Part shown: piece after piece, positions 44,578 through 53,478 of the stretch
Layout of the letters: every line of letters starts with the position of its first letter
Numbering within the stretch: the stretch's first letter is position 1
DNA from: Bog-473 sp963744935
GTDB taxonomy: Bacteria; Actinomycetota; Acidimicrobiia; Acidimicrobiales; RAAP-2
Length of the DNA: 64,000 nucleotides
NCBI GenBank assembly: GCA_963744935.1
Contig: CAVUVM010000003.1
Location: forward strand, 124,001 to 188,000
Reading direction: 5' to 3'
Made by a program: the position numbers and the translations under genes
Notes under the pieces: model-generated
Told to the model about the DNA's origin: nothing
The model's input: the letters and a program-made list of their open reading frames with translations, nothing else
Database searches by the model: none

Positions 44578-46073
44578 GTCGACCTTGCCTTCATCTGCGC
44601 CAACGAGGCCGGTGCGGGCGTGGGTGCCGGCGTCTGGTCTGCCGGGCGTTGAAGGACCTCGGGCGGCACCAGCGCCAGCTTCGCGATGCCGTCTCCCCCA
44701 CCCCGGAACAACCGGGTGGGCGTGAGCGCCATGATTCGCAGGTCTGTCGTGAACCGCCACGTGTCGACGTAGTAGGTGTCCAACCGGACCAGCTCCTCGA
44801 GGCTCAGGTCATGTTGGCCACTGACCTGCCACAGACCGGTCATGCCCGGTGCCACGTCGAAGCGGCGCTCTCCTTGCCCCGTCAGGGTCAAGCACTCTTC
44901 GGGGATGAAGGGACGAGGGCCGACGACGGACATGTCACCGGCCAGCACGTTGAAGAGCTGCGGGAGCTCGTCGATCCCGGTACGACGCAGGAACTGGCCC
45001 AGCGGAGTGACGCGCCCGGCGACCATGTCCGAGTGCAGCATCGCCGTCTGGGGCACCGCGTCATCCGCCTCGTCGGGCTCCTTGAGCGTGCGCAGCTTGA
45101 AGATGCGGAAGGGGCGGCGGCCGCGACCCAGACGGTCCTGGCGGAAGAAGATCGGCCGGCCGCTGGTGCAGAGGATCAACAGGGCCGCACCCGCGATGAT
45201 CGGGGACACGAGGACCAAGGCGACCGAAGCAGCGGCGACATCGAAGGCCCGCTTGATGCGGTCGCGGTGCACGGGGTCGCATCCCTGACTGAGGGTCACC
45301 AGCGACATGCCGGCGAAATCCTCGAGGCGTGCGCCCCATCCGACCAATTCGAAGTAGCGCGGCACGACGTCGACCGCCACCGAGTTCGGCAGGGCGCGCA
45401 GACTCGGCAGCAGTTGCTCCACGCCTGTGTTGGTGAACGCAACGATGACCCGTTGGACCTTGAGCGTTTGGCACAGTTCGGGCAGCTGCCGGACCGACCC
45501 GATGACGGCCGGGTCGCACGGTCCGTCGTCGACCAGGCCCATGACCTCCACGCCCGCGATCCGCTCCAGGCGACTCACCACGTCCTTGGCCACCGTCCCG
45601 CTGCCGACCACGATCACGCGGGCGCCTGCAGTCCCTTGGTCGCGCTGGCGCAAGGCGACGGCCACGCGGCAGGCGGACATGGTCACCGCGCAGGTCGTCA
45701 GCGCGAACACGACGCTCAAGGGCGGGACCCGATCGCGGAGCCAGGGGCCCACGAGCGCCTCGACGATCAGGATGGCCGCGGCAACGACGACCGTCACCTT
45801 CCAAATCCGCAGGACCGTCTGGGCCGTATTGCGGTGTGAACGGCTGTAGACACCCGACAGCCACAAGGAGGCGATGAAGGCGAGCCAGAGAACGGTGATG
45901 GTGATGGAGGCATGCGACGAGGCGCCGGCGACGTCGAGATGAGTGACCAGGGTCACCACGACCGTGATCATGAGCAAGGACACGAGGGCGTCGAACCAGA
46001 TCAGCCAGGGGTGCCGCTTCGGCCTCTTGGGCCGCTCGGTCGGTCGGTGGGTGTGCGTGAACGCCCAGGTCAC
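44526..46073 (-). CDS. Polyprenyl glycosylphosphotransferase (WbaP/CpsE-like initiating enzyme)
   Basis: 515 residues. It has four N-terminal helices and a central Rossmann-like CoA-binding-type domain (RVIVVGSGTVAKDVVSRLE). A fifth helix opens the catalytic bacterial-sugar-transferase domain with KRAFDVAAASVALVLVSPI, PIFFRQDRLGRGRRPFRIFK, GQFLRRTGIDELPQLFNVL and VVGPRPFIPEE. It should transfer a sugar-1-phosphate from an NDP-sugar to undecaprenyl phosphate, the first step of exopolysaccharide repeat-unit assembly at the membrane. A Pro/Ser-rich tail ends the protein. The GTG start overlaps the upstream small gene stop (GTGA). Confidence 0.92.
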   Translation of the reverse strand: MTWAFTHTHRPTERPKRPKRHPWLIWFDALVSLLMITVVVTLVTHLDVAGASSHASITITVLWLAFIASLWLSGVYSRSHRNTAQTVLRIWKVTVVVAAAILIVEALVGPWLRDRVPPLSVVFALTTCAVTMSACRVAVALRQRDQGTAGARVIVVGSGTVAKDVVSRLERIAGVEVMGLVDDGPCDPAVIGSVRQLPELCQTLKVQRVIVAFTNTGVEQLLPSLRALPNSVAVDVVPRYFELVGWGARLEDFAGMSLVTLSQGCDPVHRDRIKRAFDVAAASVALVLVSPIIAGAALLILCTSGRPIFFRQDRLGRGRRPFRIFKLRTLKEPDEADDAVPQTAMLHSDMVAGRVTPLGQFLRRTGIDELPQLFNVLAGDMSVVGPRPFIPEECLTLTGQGERRFDVAPGMTGLWQVSGQHDLSLEELVRLDTYYVDTWRFTTDLRIMALTPTRLFRGGGDGIAKLALVPPEVLQRPADQTPAPTPAPASLAQMKARSTQAPAYEPSPSLEPSPS

Positions 46074-46276
46074 GCCAGATCACCCCTCGTGCATTCGGCG
46101 TGGGCTTCGCGGATGACGGAGGTCTCGCTCTCGATGGTCCCTTGGACGAACTCCATCAAGTCGTGCAGCGACGTAATGCCGCACTTGCGACCAGACGCGA
46201 CGGCCTCAACCTGGCCGGCGAATTCCTCCTCCCCGACGTGGTCGGTGTGCAGGCGGACGACATACGAGACAAGCAT
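46070..46276 (-). CDS. Small conserved-looking cytosolic protein
   Basis: 68 residues: MLVSYVVRLHTDHVGEEEFA, then QVEAVASGRKCGITSLHDLM and a short helix. The pattern (a beta-strand, a 'GQVEAVASG' turn, then LHDLMEFV) resembles small hypothetical proteins found across actinobacteria, but I know of no function. It is the first gene of the minus-strand pair with the WbaP-like enzyme, joined by a GTGA overlap, so co-translation is likely. It may modulate the initiating enzyme; this rests on position only. Confidence 0.65.
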   Translation of the reverse strand: MLVSYVVRLHTDHVGEEEFAGQVEAVASGRKCGITSLHDLMEFVQGTIESETSVIREAHAECTRGDLA

Positions 46277-46590
46277 CGGAGTGACCGTACAGAGACAACG
46301 TCCGACGCTCGTCCCACGGCGTTCGGCCCCGTCGAGCGCGCGGAGCGACCCTCCGAGGGACGAGCGCGGGCGGCGGCAGGGGTCTTGCCGAGTTTTCCCT
46401 GGTGAGATATGGTTTCGGCAGTGAGACAGTGCTCACACCGCCATGAGACTAGGGCGGCGTAGCCTGCCTCGGTGCCCCAACACAAGAAATTTTCGAACTC
46501 CCTGGACCAGCCCACGGCTGGACGGGGGCAGGCAGCCCGCCGGGACGTCGTGCCCCGCGATGCCAGCCATCGTCGATCCGGGGGTGCGCA
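46277..46590. other. Divergent intergenic region between the WbaP and Wzz transcription units
   Basis: 314 bases without a convincing gene. It must hold promoters for both directions. Visible elements are the inverted repeat GTGAGACAGTGCTCAC at 46421-46436, a related GTGAGA at 46402, and the AT-rich patch AAGAAATTTTC near 46493. No other structure was found. Confidence 0.55.
46421..46436. promoter_or_regulatory. Inverted repeat GTGAG-N6-CTCAC, possible operator
   Basis: A 5-bp dyad with a 6-base centre lies about 155 bases before the Wzz start and about 145 bases before the minus-strand small gene. This is a suitable place for a regulator of both units. The evidence is symmetry and position only. 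Confidence 0.35.
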
Positions 46591-47746
46591 ATGAGCACCA
46601 CGACGTCTCACCCCTCTGGTATGTCCGGGGCTGAGGAACCGATCGAGCTCCTCTTCGACGAGGACGGGCAGGCTCGTCTGCTCGAGGAGGGGACGCTCGG
46701 CGGGGTCAGCTTCGGCGACGAAGGCGCTCCTTCGCAGAGGCGCATGCACGCCAGGGCGCGGCGCCTCCGCGCAACGGGCCGCTTCGGCCGGCTGTTTCCC
46801 GCCTGGTTCCGTCGCCGCGCCTGGCTGCTGGCGGCCGCCGCACTCGCCGGCGCACTCGGTGGCCTCTCCTATGGCATGGTCTCCGCCCCGAAGTATTCGG
46901 CACAGGCGGTGCTCGCCGTGCCCGCCGGCGCAACGGGTTCTAACCCTGGGAACGCCCCGAACGCGCAGGCGTTGGCCCTCACCTATGCGTCCGTCCTCCA
47001 AGCGGACGACACCATCCTCGCGCCGGCTGCGCAAGAGCTGGGCTTGTCCGTCAACCAGTTGACCGACCACCTGTCGGTGTCGGTGCAGGCACAGACGTCC
47101 GTGCTCGTGTTGCGCTTCACGGCGTCCTCGAGCCAAGAGGCCGTCCGGGGCGTGAACACCGTCGCGGACGCCATCGTGAACCACAAGATCGCGAGCAGCG
47201 TCGTGCCGCACGACACGGTGCAGGTCGTCCAGCTGGCGACGTCCGCGTCGGAGAGCAACGTGTTGGCGAAGTACGGCCTGCCCGTCGGGCTGTTCCTCGG
47301 CTTGATGGTCGGCCTCATCATCGCCCTCATCGCGGAGCGGCTCGATCCCCGGGCAGACGGCGCACAGCGAGGTCGCCGAGGTGTTCGGCCGACCCGTCGC
47401 CATGGTGCCGAGCGAGCTTTCCGTCCCCGAGTTCGGGCACGCGGTGCTGAGCGCCGACGGGGCGAAGCGCACGATGACGCTCGCGCCACTTCGTTGGTGG
47501 GACGTGCCGGCGGCCTACTCCATCGAGCGGACCCTCGCCCCGGACTACCCCGACACCACGATCTCGGTCAGCCGGGCCATCGAAGGCGGCATGGCGCACC
47601 GGCTCGATGCGAACTCCGAAGTCGTCCTGGTGGTGAGGTCGGGCGAGCACATGGAGGCCATCGGGGACGCGCTGGAGCGGTTGCGCCTGACGGGCCGCAC
47701 CCCAGCCTGGATCGCACTGCTCGACCGTGATGACCTCTACGACTGA
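46591..47746 (+). CDS. Wzz/YveK-like polysaccharide co-polymerase, frame broken once
   Basis: A hydrophilic N-terminus of about 75 residues precedes the first helix (WLLAAAALAGALGGLSYGM). An external region with NAQALALTYASVLQADDTIL follows, then the second helix PVGLFLGLMVGLIIALIAE, the two-helix layout of chain-length determinants. After AERLDPR the frame shifts near 47348 (an extra G in CCGGGC). The cytosolic tail continues QTAHSEVAEVFGRPVAMVPS to a TGA at 47746, giving 384 residues. There is no fused tyrosine kinase domain. It should set polymer length together with the Wzy-like polymerase, whose start overlaps the end of this gene by about 17 bases. Confidence 0.82.
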
Positions 47747-49283
47747 GGCCGGTTTCCCGCTCACGTCCATAAGCCTCCCGACGACGGTCCGCTGTTCGGG
47801 CCTGAGTCACCGAAGCTGGCGCGGTGGTCGCAGGACGAACGGTGCACTCCTCCTGAGCGCCGTGCTGTTCTCGGCCGTCGCCGCCGTCCTGGGCGTCCAC
47901 AACATCCGCTACGGCATCGGCTTCGTCCTGTGCCTCGGACTGGTGAGCGTCGTCCTCGCGTGGCCCACCGTGGGCGGTCTCGTGCTGATCGCTGCGGTGC
48001 CGCCGCTGTCGGGACTCGAACCGGGCCTCATCACTCCGAACGTGCGCCTCTCAGAGGCTCTGATCGGGATCGTCGGCCTCACGGTGATCCTCGGGACGCG
48101 GAGGGTGGCCGCGGTCAAATGGGGGGTCCTCGAATGGCTGCTGCTGGCTTACGGCCTCCTGTGGGCGCTCTTGGCCGCCTACGACTCCATCTCGCTCGGT
48201 GAGCATCTCACCCTGTCCACCTGGGGCAGCGTCATCGGCCAGCTCCAGTTCTTCGTGCTCTACCGCGCCGTGCGCCTGACCTTGCGCACGCCCAAGCAGC
48301 GCCGTCTTGGCCTCATCGTCCTGATCGTCGTGACCGTGCCCATTGCGCTCCTTGCCATCATGCAAGAGGCGGGGCTCGGCGGCCTGCGGAGCTCGCTCGC
48401 CAACATCACGGGCAACACGAGCCCCGTGGGAGGGTCCGGCATCGTCCGGGCCACCGGCCCGTTCGGGAATTGGGCGGCCCTGGCCGGGTACTTCTTCCCG
48501 ATCCTCCTGGTCGTCATCGCCCTGGCGCTGGCCGGGCAGATCAAGCGCTATCGCCGGACGGCTCTCGTCGTGGGTGGCCTCATGGTCGTCGGGATCCTCC
48601 TGACCGCCGAGCTCTCGGTGATCATCTGCCTGGTCGTCGGCGTGTTCGTCCTCTCCGTCCAATACGGGCGCTTCCGCAAGATGATGGTGTGGTTCGTCGT
48701 CGCGGCTGCCGTCTCGCTCATCGTCGTCGGTCCCGTCCTCGGCAACCGGCTGACCAACCAGTTCGGAAGCGTCGCCGGGTCGAGCAAGAGTTCCCTCGAG
48801 CCGCAGACGGTCTCGTTCCGTACCGACGTCTGGACGCAGCAGTACCTGCCGGCCGTGGCGCAGCGCCCGCTCGATGGGTACGGGCTCCAGCTCCCCTCCA
48901 CCATCTCGTGGCCCTACCCCGAATCGCAGTACATCGCGCTGCTCATCGAGGGTGGCTACCCGCTGCTCATCATGTATCTGTGCCTGCTGTGGGGGGCTTT
49001 CGACCTGGCGAGGAAGGCGGCACGCGCCCGCGATCCTGTCGAACAGGCGGTGGGCCGCTCCCTCGTCGTGTGCGTCGTCAGCCTGCTGCTCCTCGGAGTG
49101 ACGTGGCCGTTCGTCAGCAACGGCGGGCTCCCCCAAGTCCTCTGGTGCCTCTTCGCACTCTGTGGCGCGGTCGGCGGTCGTCTTGACAAGACGGAGCCGG
49201 CGTTGGAGCAGCCTGACGCGGCCCTGGCCGCCGCGCCGGTCGACGCCCGGATCAAACCTGCGGCCGGCGCGTCGCTGATCTGA
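47727..49283 (+). CDS. O-antigen ligase/Wzy-like polysaccharide polymerase
   Basis: 518 residues with about 11 to 12 membrane helices. The large external loop has GNTSPVGGSGIVRATGPFGN (the Wzy_C/O-antigen-ligase signature region) and later VSFRTDVWTQQYLPAVAQRP with LDGYGLQLPST. It should join repeat units on the outer face of the membrane. The start is GTG 47727 or ATG 47730, overlapping the Wzz gene, so the pair is translationally coupled. A short stem (ACACGG/CCGTGT, 49312-49331) lies 29 bases after the stop. The remaining 240 bases to the next gene show nothing else. Confidence 0.85.
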   Translation: MMTSTTEAGFPLTSISLPTTVRCSGLSHRSWRGGRRTNGALLLSAVLFSAVAAVLGVHNIRYGIGFVLCLGLVSVVLAWPTVGGLVLIAAVPPLSGLEPGLITPNVRLSEALIGIVGLTVILGTRRVAAVKWGVLEWLLLAYGLLWALLAAYDSISLGEHLTLSTWGSVIGQLQFFVLYRAVRLTLRTPKQRRLGLIVLIVVTVPIALLAIMQEAGLGGLRSSLANITGNTSPVGGSGIVRATGPFGNWAALAGYFFPILLVVIALALAGQIKRYRRTALVVGGLMVVGILLTAELSVIICLVVGVFVLSVQYGRFRKMMVWFVVAAAVSLIVVGPVLGNRLTNQFGSVAGSSKSSLEPQTVSFRTDVWTQQYLPAVAQRPLDGYGLQLPSTISWPYPESQYIALLIEGGYPLLIMYLCLLWGAFDLARKAARARDPVEQAVGRSLVVCVVSLLLLGVTWPFVSNGGLPQVLWCLFALCGAVGGRLDKTEPALEQPDAALAAAPVDARIKPAAGASLI

Positions 49284-49524
49284 GCCGCCGGTCCCGCGAG
49301 ACACGGGTGGGACACGGCCTCCGTACCGTGTGCACCAGATCGGACTCCCGCGCGGAGATCTCAGATCGCTGCGGCCCGCACCGCGCGCACAACAGTCGAC
49401 GGTGTGCAGCGGCGGCGCCGCCCGGATCGGGGGCCGTGGTCGTGTTTTGCCAAGCCCGCGGCCACGGCTCCCGCCTTCTGCTTCGCTTCGCCGCTCGCCG
49501 AGCCGATTCCCTTGGCCCGGCCCT

Positions 49525-51611
49525 CTAGCCGAAGTCAGTGTGAAGAGCCGTCGCCGCGTTGGGGTTCGAGCCCTGGGCGATGCTGCTCGACCCGTAGTCC
49601 CAGAAGGTCGCCTCGGCCACGTTGTGGGTAGCGAACCACTGCGCTGAGAGGTTGATGAACTGGGCGTCGTCACCGCCACAGACCTGGGTGTTCGAGGCGG
49701 TGATCGCCTGGCCCGAGGCCGAGCAGGTGCCCCAGCCGAGTCCCCACTCGGGGAAGACCATCGGCTTGTCGTTCTGGGCGGCGAAGCCGGCCAGCCAGTT
49801 GAGGCCGTAGGTCTGGGTCTCCATGTCGGAGAACTCGCTCGGCATGCCGGGGTAGCTCGCCCACTCCACGTCGTAGACGTCGAGGCCGACGTAGTCCACG
49901 TAGGAGTTGCCCGGGTAGTAGTTGGCCAGGTTGCCCACGGAGAGGTCGCCCCGGGTCGGGTTCCACTCGAAGGTGAAGCGCTGCCCTGAGACCGAGCGCA
50001 TGGCGGTGACGACTTGTTGGAAGGCGCCGACGAAGGCCGACGCGCAGCCACCGGCCGACCAGGGGAACCATCCGCCGTTGAACTCCCACCCCAAGCGGAT
50101 GATGGAGCCGCCGAAGCCGGCGGCGACCATGTTGTGCGCGACCGTCACGAAGTCACTGTTGAAGTCGCCTGCGGCCTCTTGGGTGAGCCCGTTGCAGCTC
50201 CCGCCCGCCACGCTTGGGTTCGAGTTGGGCGAGTAACTGCCGGGCAGCATGTCGACGCCCCAGATCATCTTGAAGCCCTTGCCGGCCCACGCGCTGTAGG
50301 GCCAGCCCGATTGGGTGATGGTCGACCAGCTGGTGCCGTCGAGGAAGTCCATGGCGTACTCGGGCGAGGCACCCACGCTGGTCGTGAAGTCCGACACGCT
50401 CTGGGGGTCGCCGCCGCCGCCGTAGACCCCGAGGGCCACGCCGCTCGGCGAGCCGGACGAGCCGCTGCTCCCCGCCTGCGTCGTGTCGTCGTCGACGACG
50501 GTGTCGTCGTCGTGGTCGTCGGTGGCTCTGTCGTCGACGTGGTCGTGGTCGCCGGTGGCTCTGTCGTCGACGTGGTCGACGTGGTCGTGGTCGACCGTTG
50601 CGACGTCGTCGTGGTCGACGTCGTGGTTGCGCCCGTCGTGGAGGTGGTCGTCGAGCTCCCTTGCCCCGCTGGGTCCGCCGGCCCGAACCACTGCGCCGAC
50701 TGGTTCGTCTCGATCACCTGGTAGCCGGGCTGCGTCGTGTTCGCTTCCAAGCCCCACGCCGAGGCGTCCGTCCCGCCTAGCGATCCATAGAACGGCGCGT
50801 CGCCGTAGCTGAACACTCCGCCGTCGGAAGCCACGAGCCAGTAGCCCGCCCCGTCGGGTGAAGAGGTCATTGCAACGATCGGGCTGTCGAGTTGCAGCGA
50901 GCCCGTGGACCCGTAGAAGCGTGCGTCCCCGAAGCTGAAGATGCCGCCGTCGGATGCGACCATCCAGTAGCCATGGCCGTCGGGTGTCGGGGCCATCCCG
51001 ACGATCGGCTTGTTGAGGTGGAGCCAGCCGGTCGACCCGTAGAAGTGGGCGTCGCCGAAGCTGAAGATGCCGCCGTCGGATGCGACCAGCCAGTAACCCC
51101 CTCCGTCGGGTGTCGACGCCATCCCGACGATCGGCTTGTTGAGGTGGAACCCACCGGTCGACCCGTAGAAGTGGGCGTCGCCGAAGCTGAAGGTGCCGCC
51201 GTCGGATGCGACCAGCCAGTAACCGCCTCCGTCGGGTGTTGCCGCCATTCCGACAATCGGCTCGTTGAGCTTCATGCCGGTGAGCGAGCCATGGCTTGTC
51301 GCGCCATCGAGCGCAGAAACATCGCCAGCCAGGTCGGTCATCCAGTAGCCGCCAGCAGAATCAGCAGCAAAGAAGTTCCCACTTCCGTACCAACTCGGCG
51401 CCGTCGCCGGGGCGGCGAGGGCCGGCGTGCCGGTCGCCAACCCGAAAGTCAGGCCCGCCGCGACAATGCTGACGCCGAGCGCGATCGTCTGGACCGCCCG
51501 GAAGGCTCTTGAGCGTCGGCGGCACCCAGGATCTTCAACGGCACTGCCCCTCTTGCTCTCGCTGCTTCCGGCATCTTGCACGTCAGCCCCCGATCGCGCG
51601 AACGGACTCAT
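49525..51611 (-). CDS. Secreted protein with five 42-residue propeller-like repeats, Thr-rich linker and GH26-like domain; frame broken once
   Basis: A signal anchor (QTIALGVSIVAAGLTFGLAT) is followed by five repeats of exactly 42 residues. Their tyrosines are at 89, 131, 173, 215 and 257, and the core is GYWLVASDGGIFSFGDAHFY. A Thr/Ser-rich linker (about 318-376) follows. The C-terminal domain has GGSIIRLGWEFNGGWFPW, RFTFEWNPTRGDLSVG, YVDYVGLDVYDVEW and PMVFPEWGLGW. These are the two catalytic Glu blocks of GH26-type beta-mannanases and relatives. The frame slips by one base in the ACG-rich linker near 50475-50500; the corrected length is about 695 residues. It probably binds and cleaves an external polysaccharide; the substrate is unproven. 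Confidence 0.78.
50772..51380. repeat. 126-bp tandem repeats encoding the 42-residue modules
   Basis: Five consecutive 126-base units, most similar between 50880 and 51250, encode the GYWLVASDGG modules. The similarity at DNA level (for example the repeated block around aagtgggcgtcgccgaagct) suggests recent duplication or gene conversion. Confidence 0.85.
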
Positions 51612-51752
51612 GCCGCTTTGGTCGGAGCCTCAAGTGCCGAACTTGAACGGATCGGATGTGCGTTCGAATCAACGTTTGTGCGCGCACTGATCAACGATCA
51701 GACAATGAGCGGCGCCCACCTTCGGGTTTGCGACTGTCACACCGGTAGCGTG

Positions 51753-51771
51753 TGCATTCATTGTGAATGCA
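51753..51771. promoter_or_regulatory. Palindrome upstream of the repeat/GH26 gene
   Basis: TGCATTCA-TTG-TGAATGCA is a perfect 8-bp dyad with a 3-base centre, 142 bases upstream of the minus-strand start at 51611, in the 237-base gap between the two GH26-like genes. Nothing else was seen in that gap. It is a candidate operator. Confidence 0.45.
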
Positions 51772-51848
51772 GAGTTGTGACGCCTCAGTGTCTGCGTTGA
51801 TCTTCCGCAGCTACGGCAACGGCGGTCGCACGGCGCCGGATGGTGTCG

Positions 51849-52938
51849 CTACTGACGGGCCAATCGAGACGTCGTGGTGCCGATGGTCCCGAACGCGAGT
51901 CGCACCGATTGGTTCCTCGTTCCGGCGACACTGCTCGATCCGAAGTCCCAGTACGTCGCTTCGAAGACCCTGTGCGTCGCGAACCATCGCGTCATGTCGG
52001 TGACGAAGACACTGTTGTCGCCTCCACCCACCGCCCCCGAACCCGTCACCGCGGCGCCCTTGTTCGACTGGCCCCACCCGAGGCCCCACTCGGGAAACAC
52101 CATCGGCTTGTTGTGCTGCTTCGAGAAAGCGGCCAACCAGTTCAGGCCATAGGGGCCCGCTTCGATGTGGGAGAACTCCGCTTTCGCACCGGGGTAGCTC
52201 TGCCATTCGACGTCGAACACGTCGAGGCCGACATAATCCACGTACTTGTTGCCGGGATAGAACGCGGCGAGGTTGCCCACCCCGAGGTCACCGCGGCTCG
52301 GGTTCCACTCAAAGGTGAAATCGGCACCGGGGACCGAGCGCATCGTCGTGACGATCTGGCGCCAGTAGGCGACGAACTGCCCGGCATGCCCACTCGCCCC
52401 CCAGGGGAACCAGATCCCGTTGAACTCCCACCCCAGTCGGATGATGGAGCTGCCCTGTCCCGCCGCGACCATGGCCCGACCAAGGGTTGCGAAGTACTTG
52501 TTGTACGCGCCGGTCGCACCCATGGTGAGCGACCCACCCCTGTTCGGCAGCATCGGGACGCCCCAAACCATGGAGTAGCCCTTTCCGAACCACGACGACA
52601 GGACGCTCTGGGGGTGCTCGATCGTCGACCAAGCTGGTCCCGACGAAGAAGTCCATCGCATAGGTGACCGGCCGATTGGAACCCCGCGCGAACGTGCTCA
52701 CACCCGCCACGTCGCCCGGGCCCGCGTACACGCCCAACGCGTATGGCGGGGCGGCTGGCGCCCGGCTCGTCTGGCTCGTCTTGCTCTTCTGGCTCGTGCC
52801 GCTCCCAGGGGTCGTCTGGCCGCGCTGTGGCGAGGCTGACGCCTCAACTCCGGGGACGAGCACGGCAGCTGCGAAGACGGCGCCGACCGCGAGGGAGCCC
52901 AGCCAGCATCTGCTGCGATTCGGGTTCTGCTCCATCAT
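51849..52938 (-). CDS. Secreted GH26-like glycoside hydrolase, frame broken once
   Basis: A signal peptide (WLGSLAVGAVFAAAVLVPGV) and a Ser/Thr/Lys linker precede a single GH26-like domain. Its segments are YALGVYAGPGDVAGVSTFAR, SSIIRLGWEFNGIWFPWG (acid/base Glu), DFTFEWNPSRGDLGVGNLAA, YVDYVGLDVFDVEWQSYPG and PMVFPEWGLGW (nucleophile Glu). It is a close paralogue of the C-terminal domain of the neighbouring repeat protein. Near 52630 one extra base separates TYAMDFFVGTS from WSTIEHPQSVLSSW; corrected, it has 362 residues. The start is one of two adjacent ATGs (52938 or 52935). It should act outside the cell on a mannan-like or self-made polymer. Confidence 0.8.
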
Positions 52939-52959
52939 TTCGCCTTCGTCACCGCCTAG

Positions 52960-52973
52960 GAGTGAATTCACTC
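52960..52973. promoter_or_regulatory. Perfect 14-bp palindrome GAGTGAATTCACTC upstream of the GH26 gene
   Basis: A gap-free perfect dyad lies 22 bases upstream of the minus-strand ATG at 52938, where an operator overlapping the promoter or leader would sit. Confidence 0.5.
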
Positions 52974-52979
52974 TACGTA

Positions 52980-52994
52980 CTGGCACTTTGCCAG
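52980..52994. promoter_or_regulatory. Second dyad CTGGCA-CTT-TGCCAG upstream of the GH26 gene
   Basis: A 6-bp inverted repeat with a 3-base centre lies 7 bases beyond the first palindrome. The two dyads side by side suggest regulated expression of the secreted hydrolase. Confidence 0.4.
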
Positions 52995-53285
52995 CGGACG
53001 CACCCCGGCGCCGCGCGGCGCCCGTCGATGCATTCGAGACACCGCCTGGGGCCGCACCCGACGCAAAAGAGCCTGCGTCGAGGCCCCTCCCAAGAAACGG
53101 CCTGTCCCGCCACAACGAGGCCCCAATTCGCGGACTCGGTCGATTTTCTTGGGCCTCGAGCGCGACGCGTCGACGAGGGAGCGCCGGGTCTGCTGTCCCG
53201 GGTCACCGTGTGGCCGGTGCCAGTCTCCGCGCGGAAGTCGCGAACCCTCTCGAGAAGGATTCGGACTCTCGCTTCGCGCCGGCTT

Positions 53286-53321
53286 CGCACCTGGCGTCGC
53301 ACCTGGCGTCGCACCTGGCGT
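53286..53321. repeat. 12-bp tandem repeat, three full copies
   Basis: The unit cgcacctggcgt is repeated three times without change and followed by a partial copy (cgcac). It lies in the non-coding region about 160 bases before fabD. The function is unknown; it may be a variable-number repeat. Confidence 0.8.
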
Positions 53322-53478
53322 CGCACTCGGTTTCCAAGCGGTAACCAGCAGTTGGCTGCCGCGATGCGGTCGTGTTCGCACCCTCGGTAGCACGGAGCAG
53401 CCCATCGTGGGCCGCGCCTGGTCCAACATGCCACACTGTGAGTTTCCCCGCCCCCGACGATTGGAGCCGTTCGGTCAC

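Larger units (their letters stand above)
52939..53478. other. Intergenic region with two palindromes and a 12-bp tandem repeat
   Basis: 540 bases between the divergent GH26-like gene and fabD. Both strands have open frames, but their composition (Arg-rich or Pro-rich runs) is not that of a protein. It holds the palindromes at 52960-52973 and 52980-52994 and the tandem repeat at 53286-53321. It is expected to contain the two promoters. Confidence 0.6.

Noticed and set aside
49284..49524. Short gene between wzy and the repeat/GH26 gene
   Set aside because: Small open frames exist on the plus strand, but all lack start signals and coding character.
52968..53434. Minus-strand open frames containing GATPGATPGATPGA or RRQVRRQVRRQV runs
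   Set aside because: These runs are the translation of the 12-bp tandem repeat. Nothing else supports a gene.
53149..53478. Upstream extension of fabD by 110 codons
   Set aside because: It would place the 12-bp tandem repeat and two promoters inside the gene, and the residues do not resemble any FabD N-terminus.
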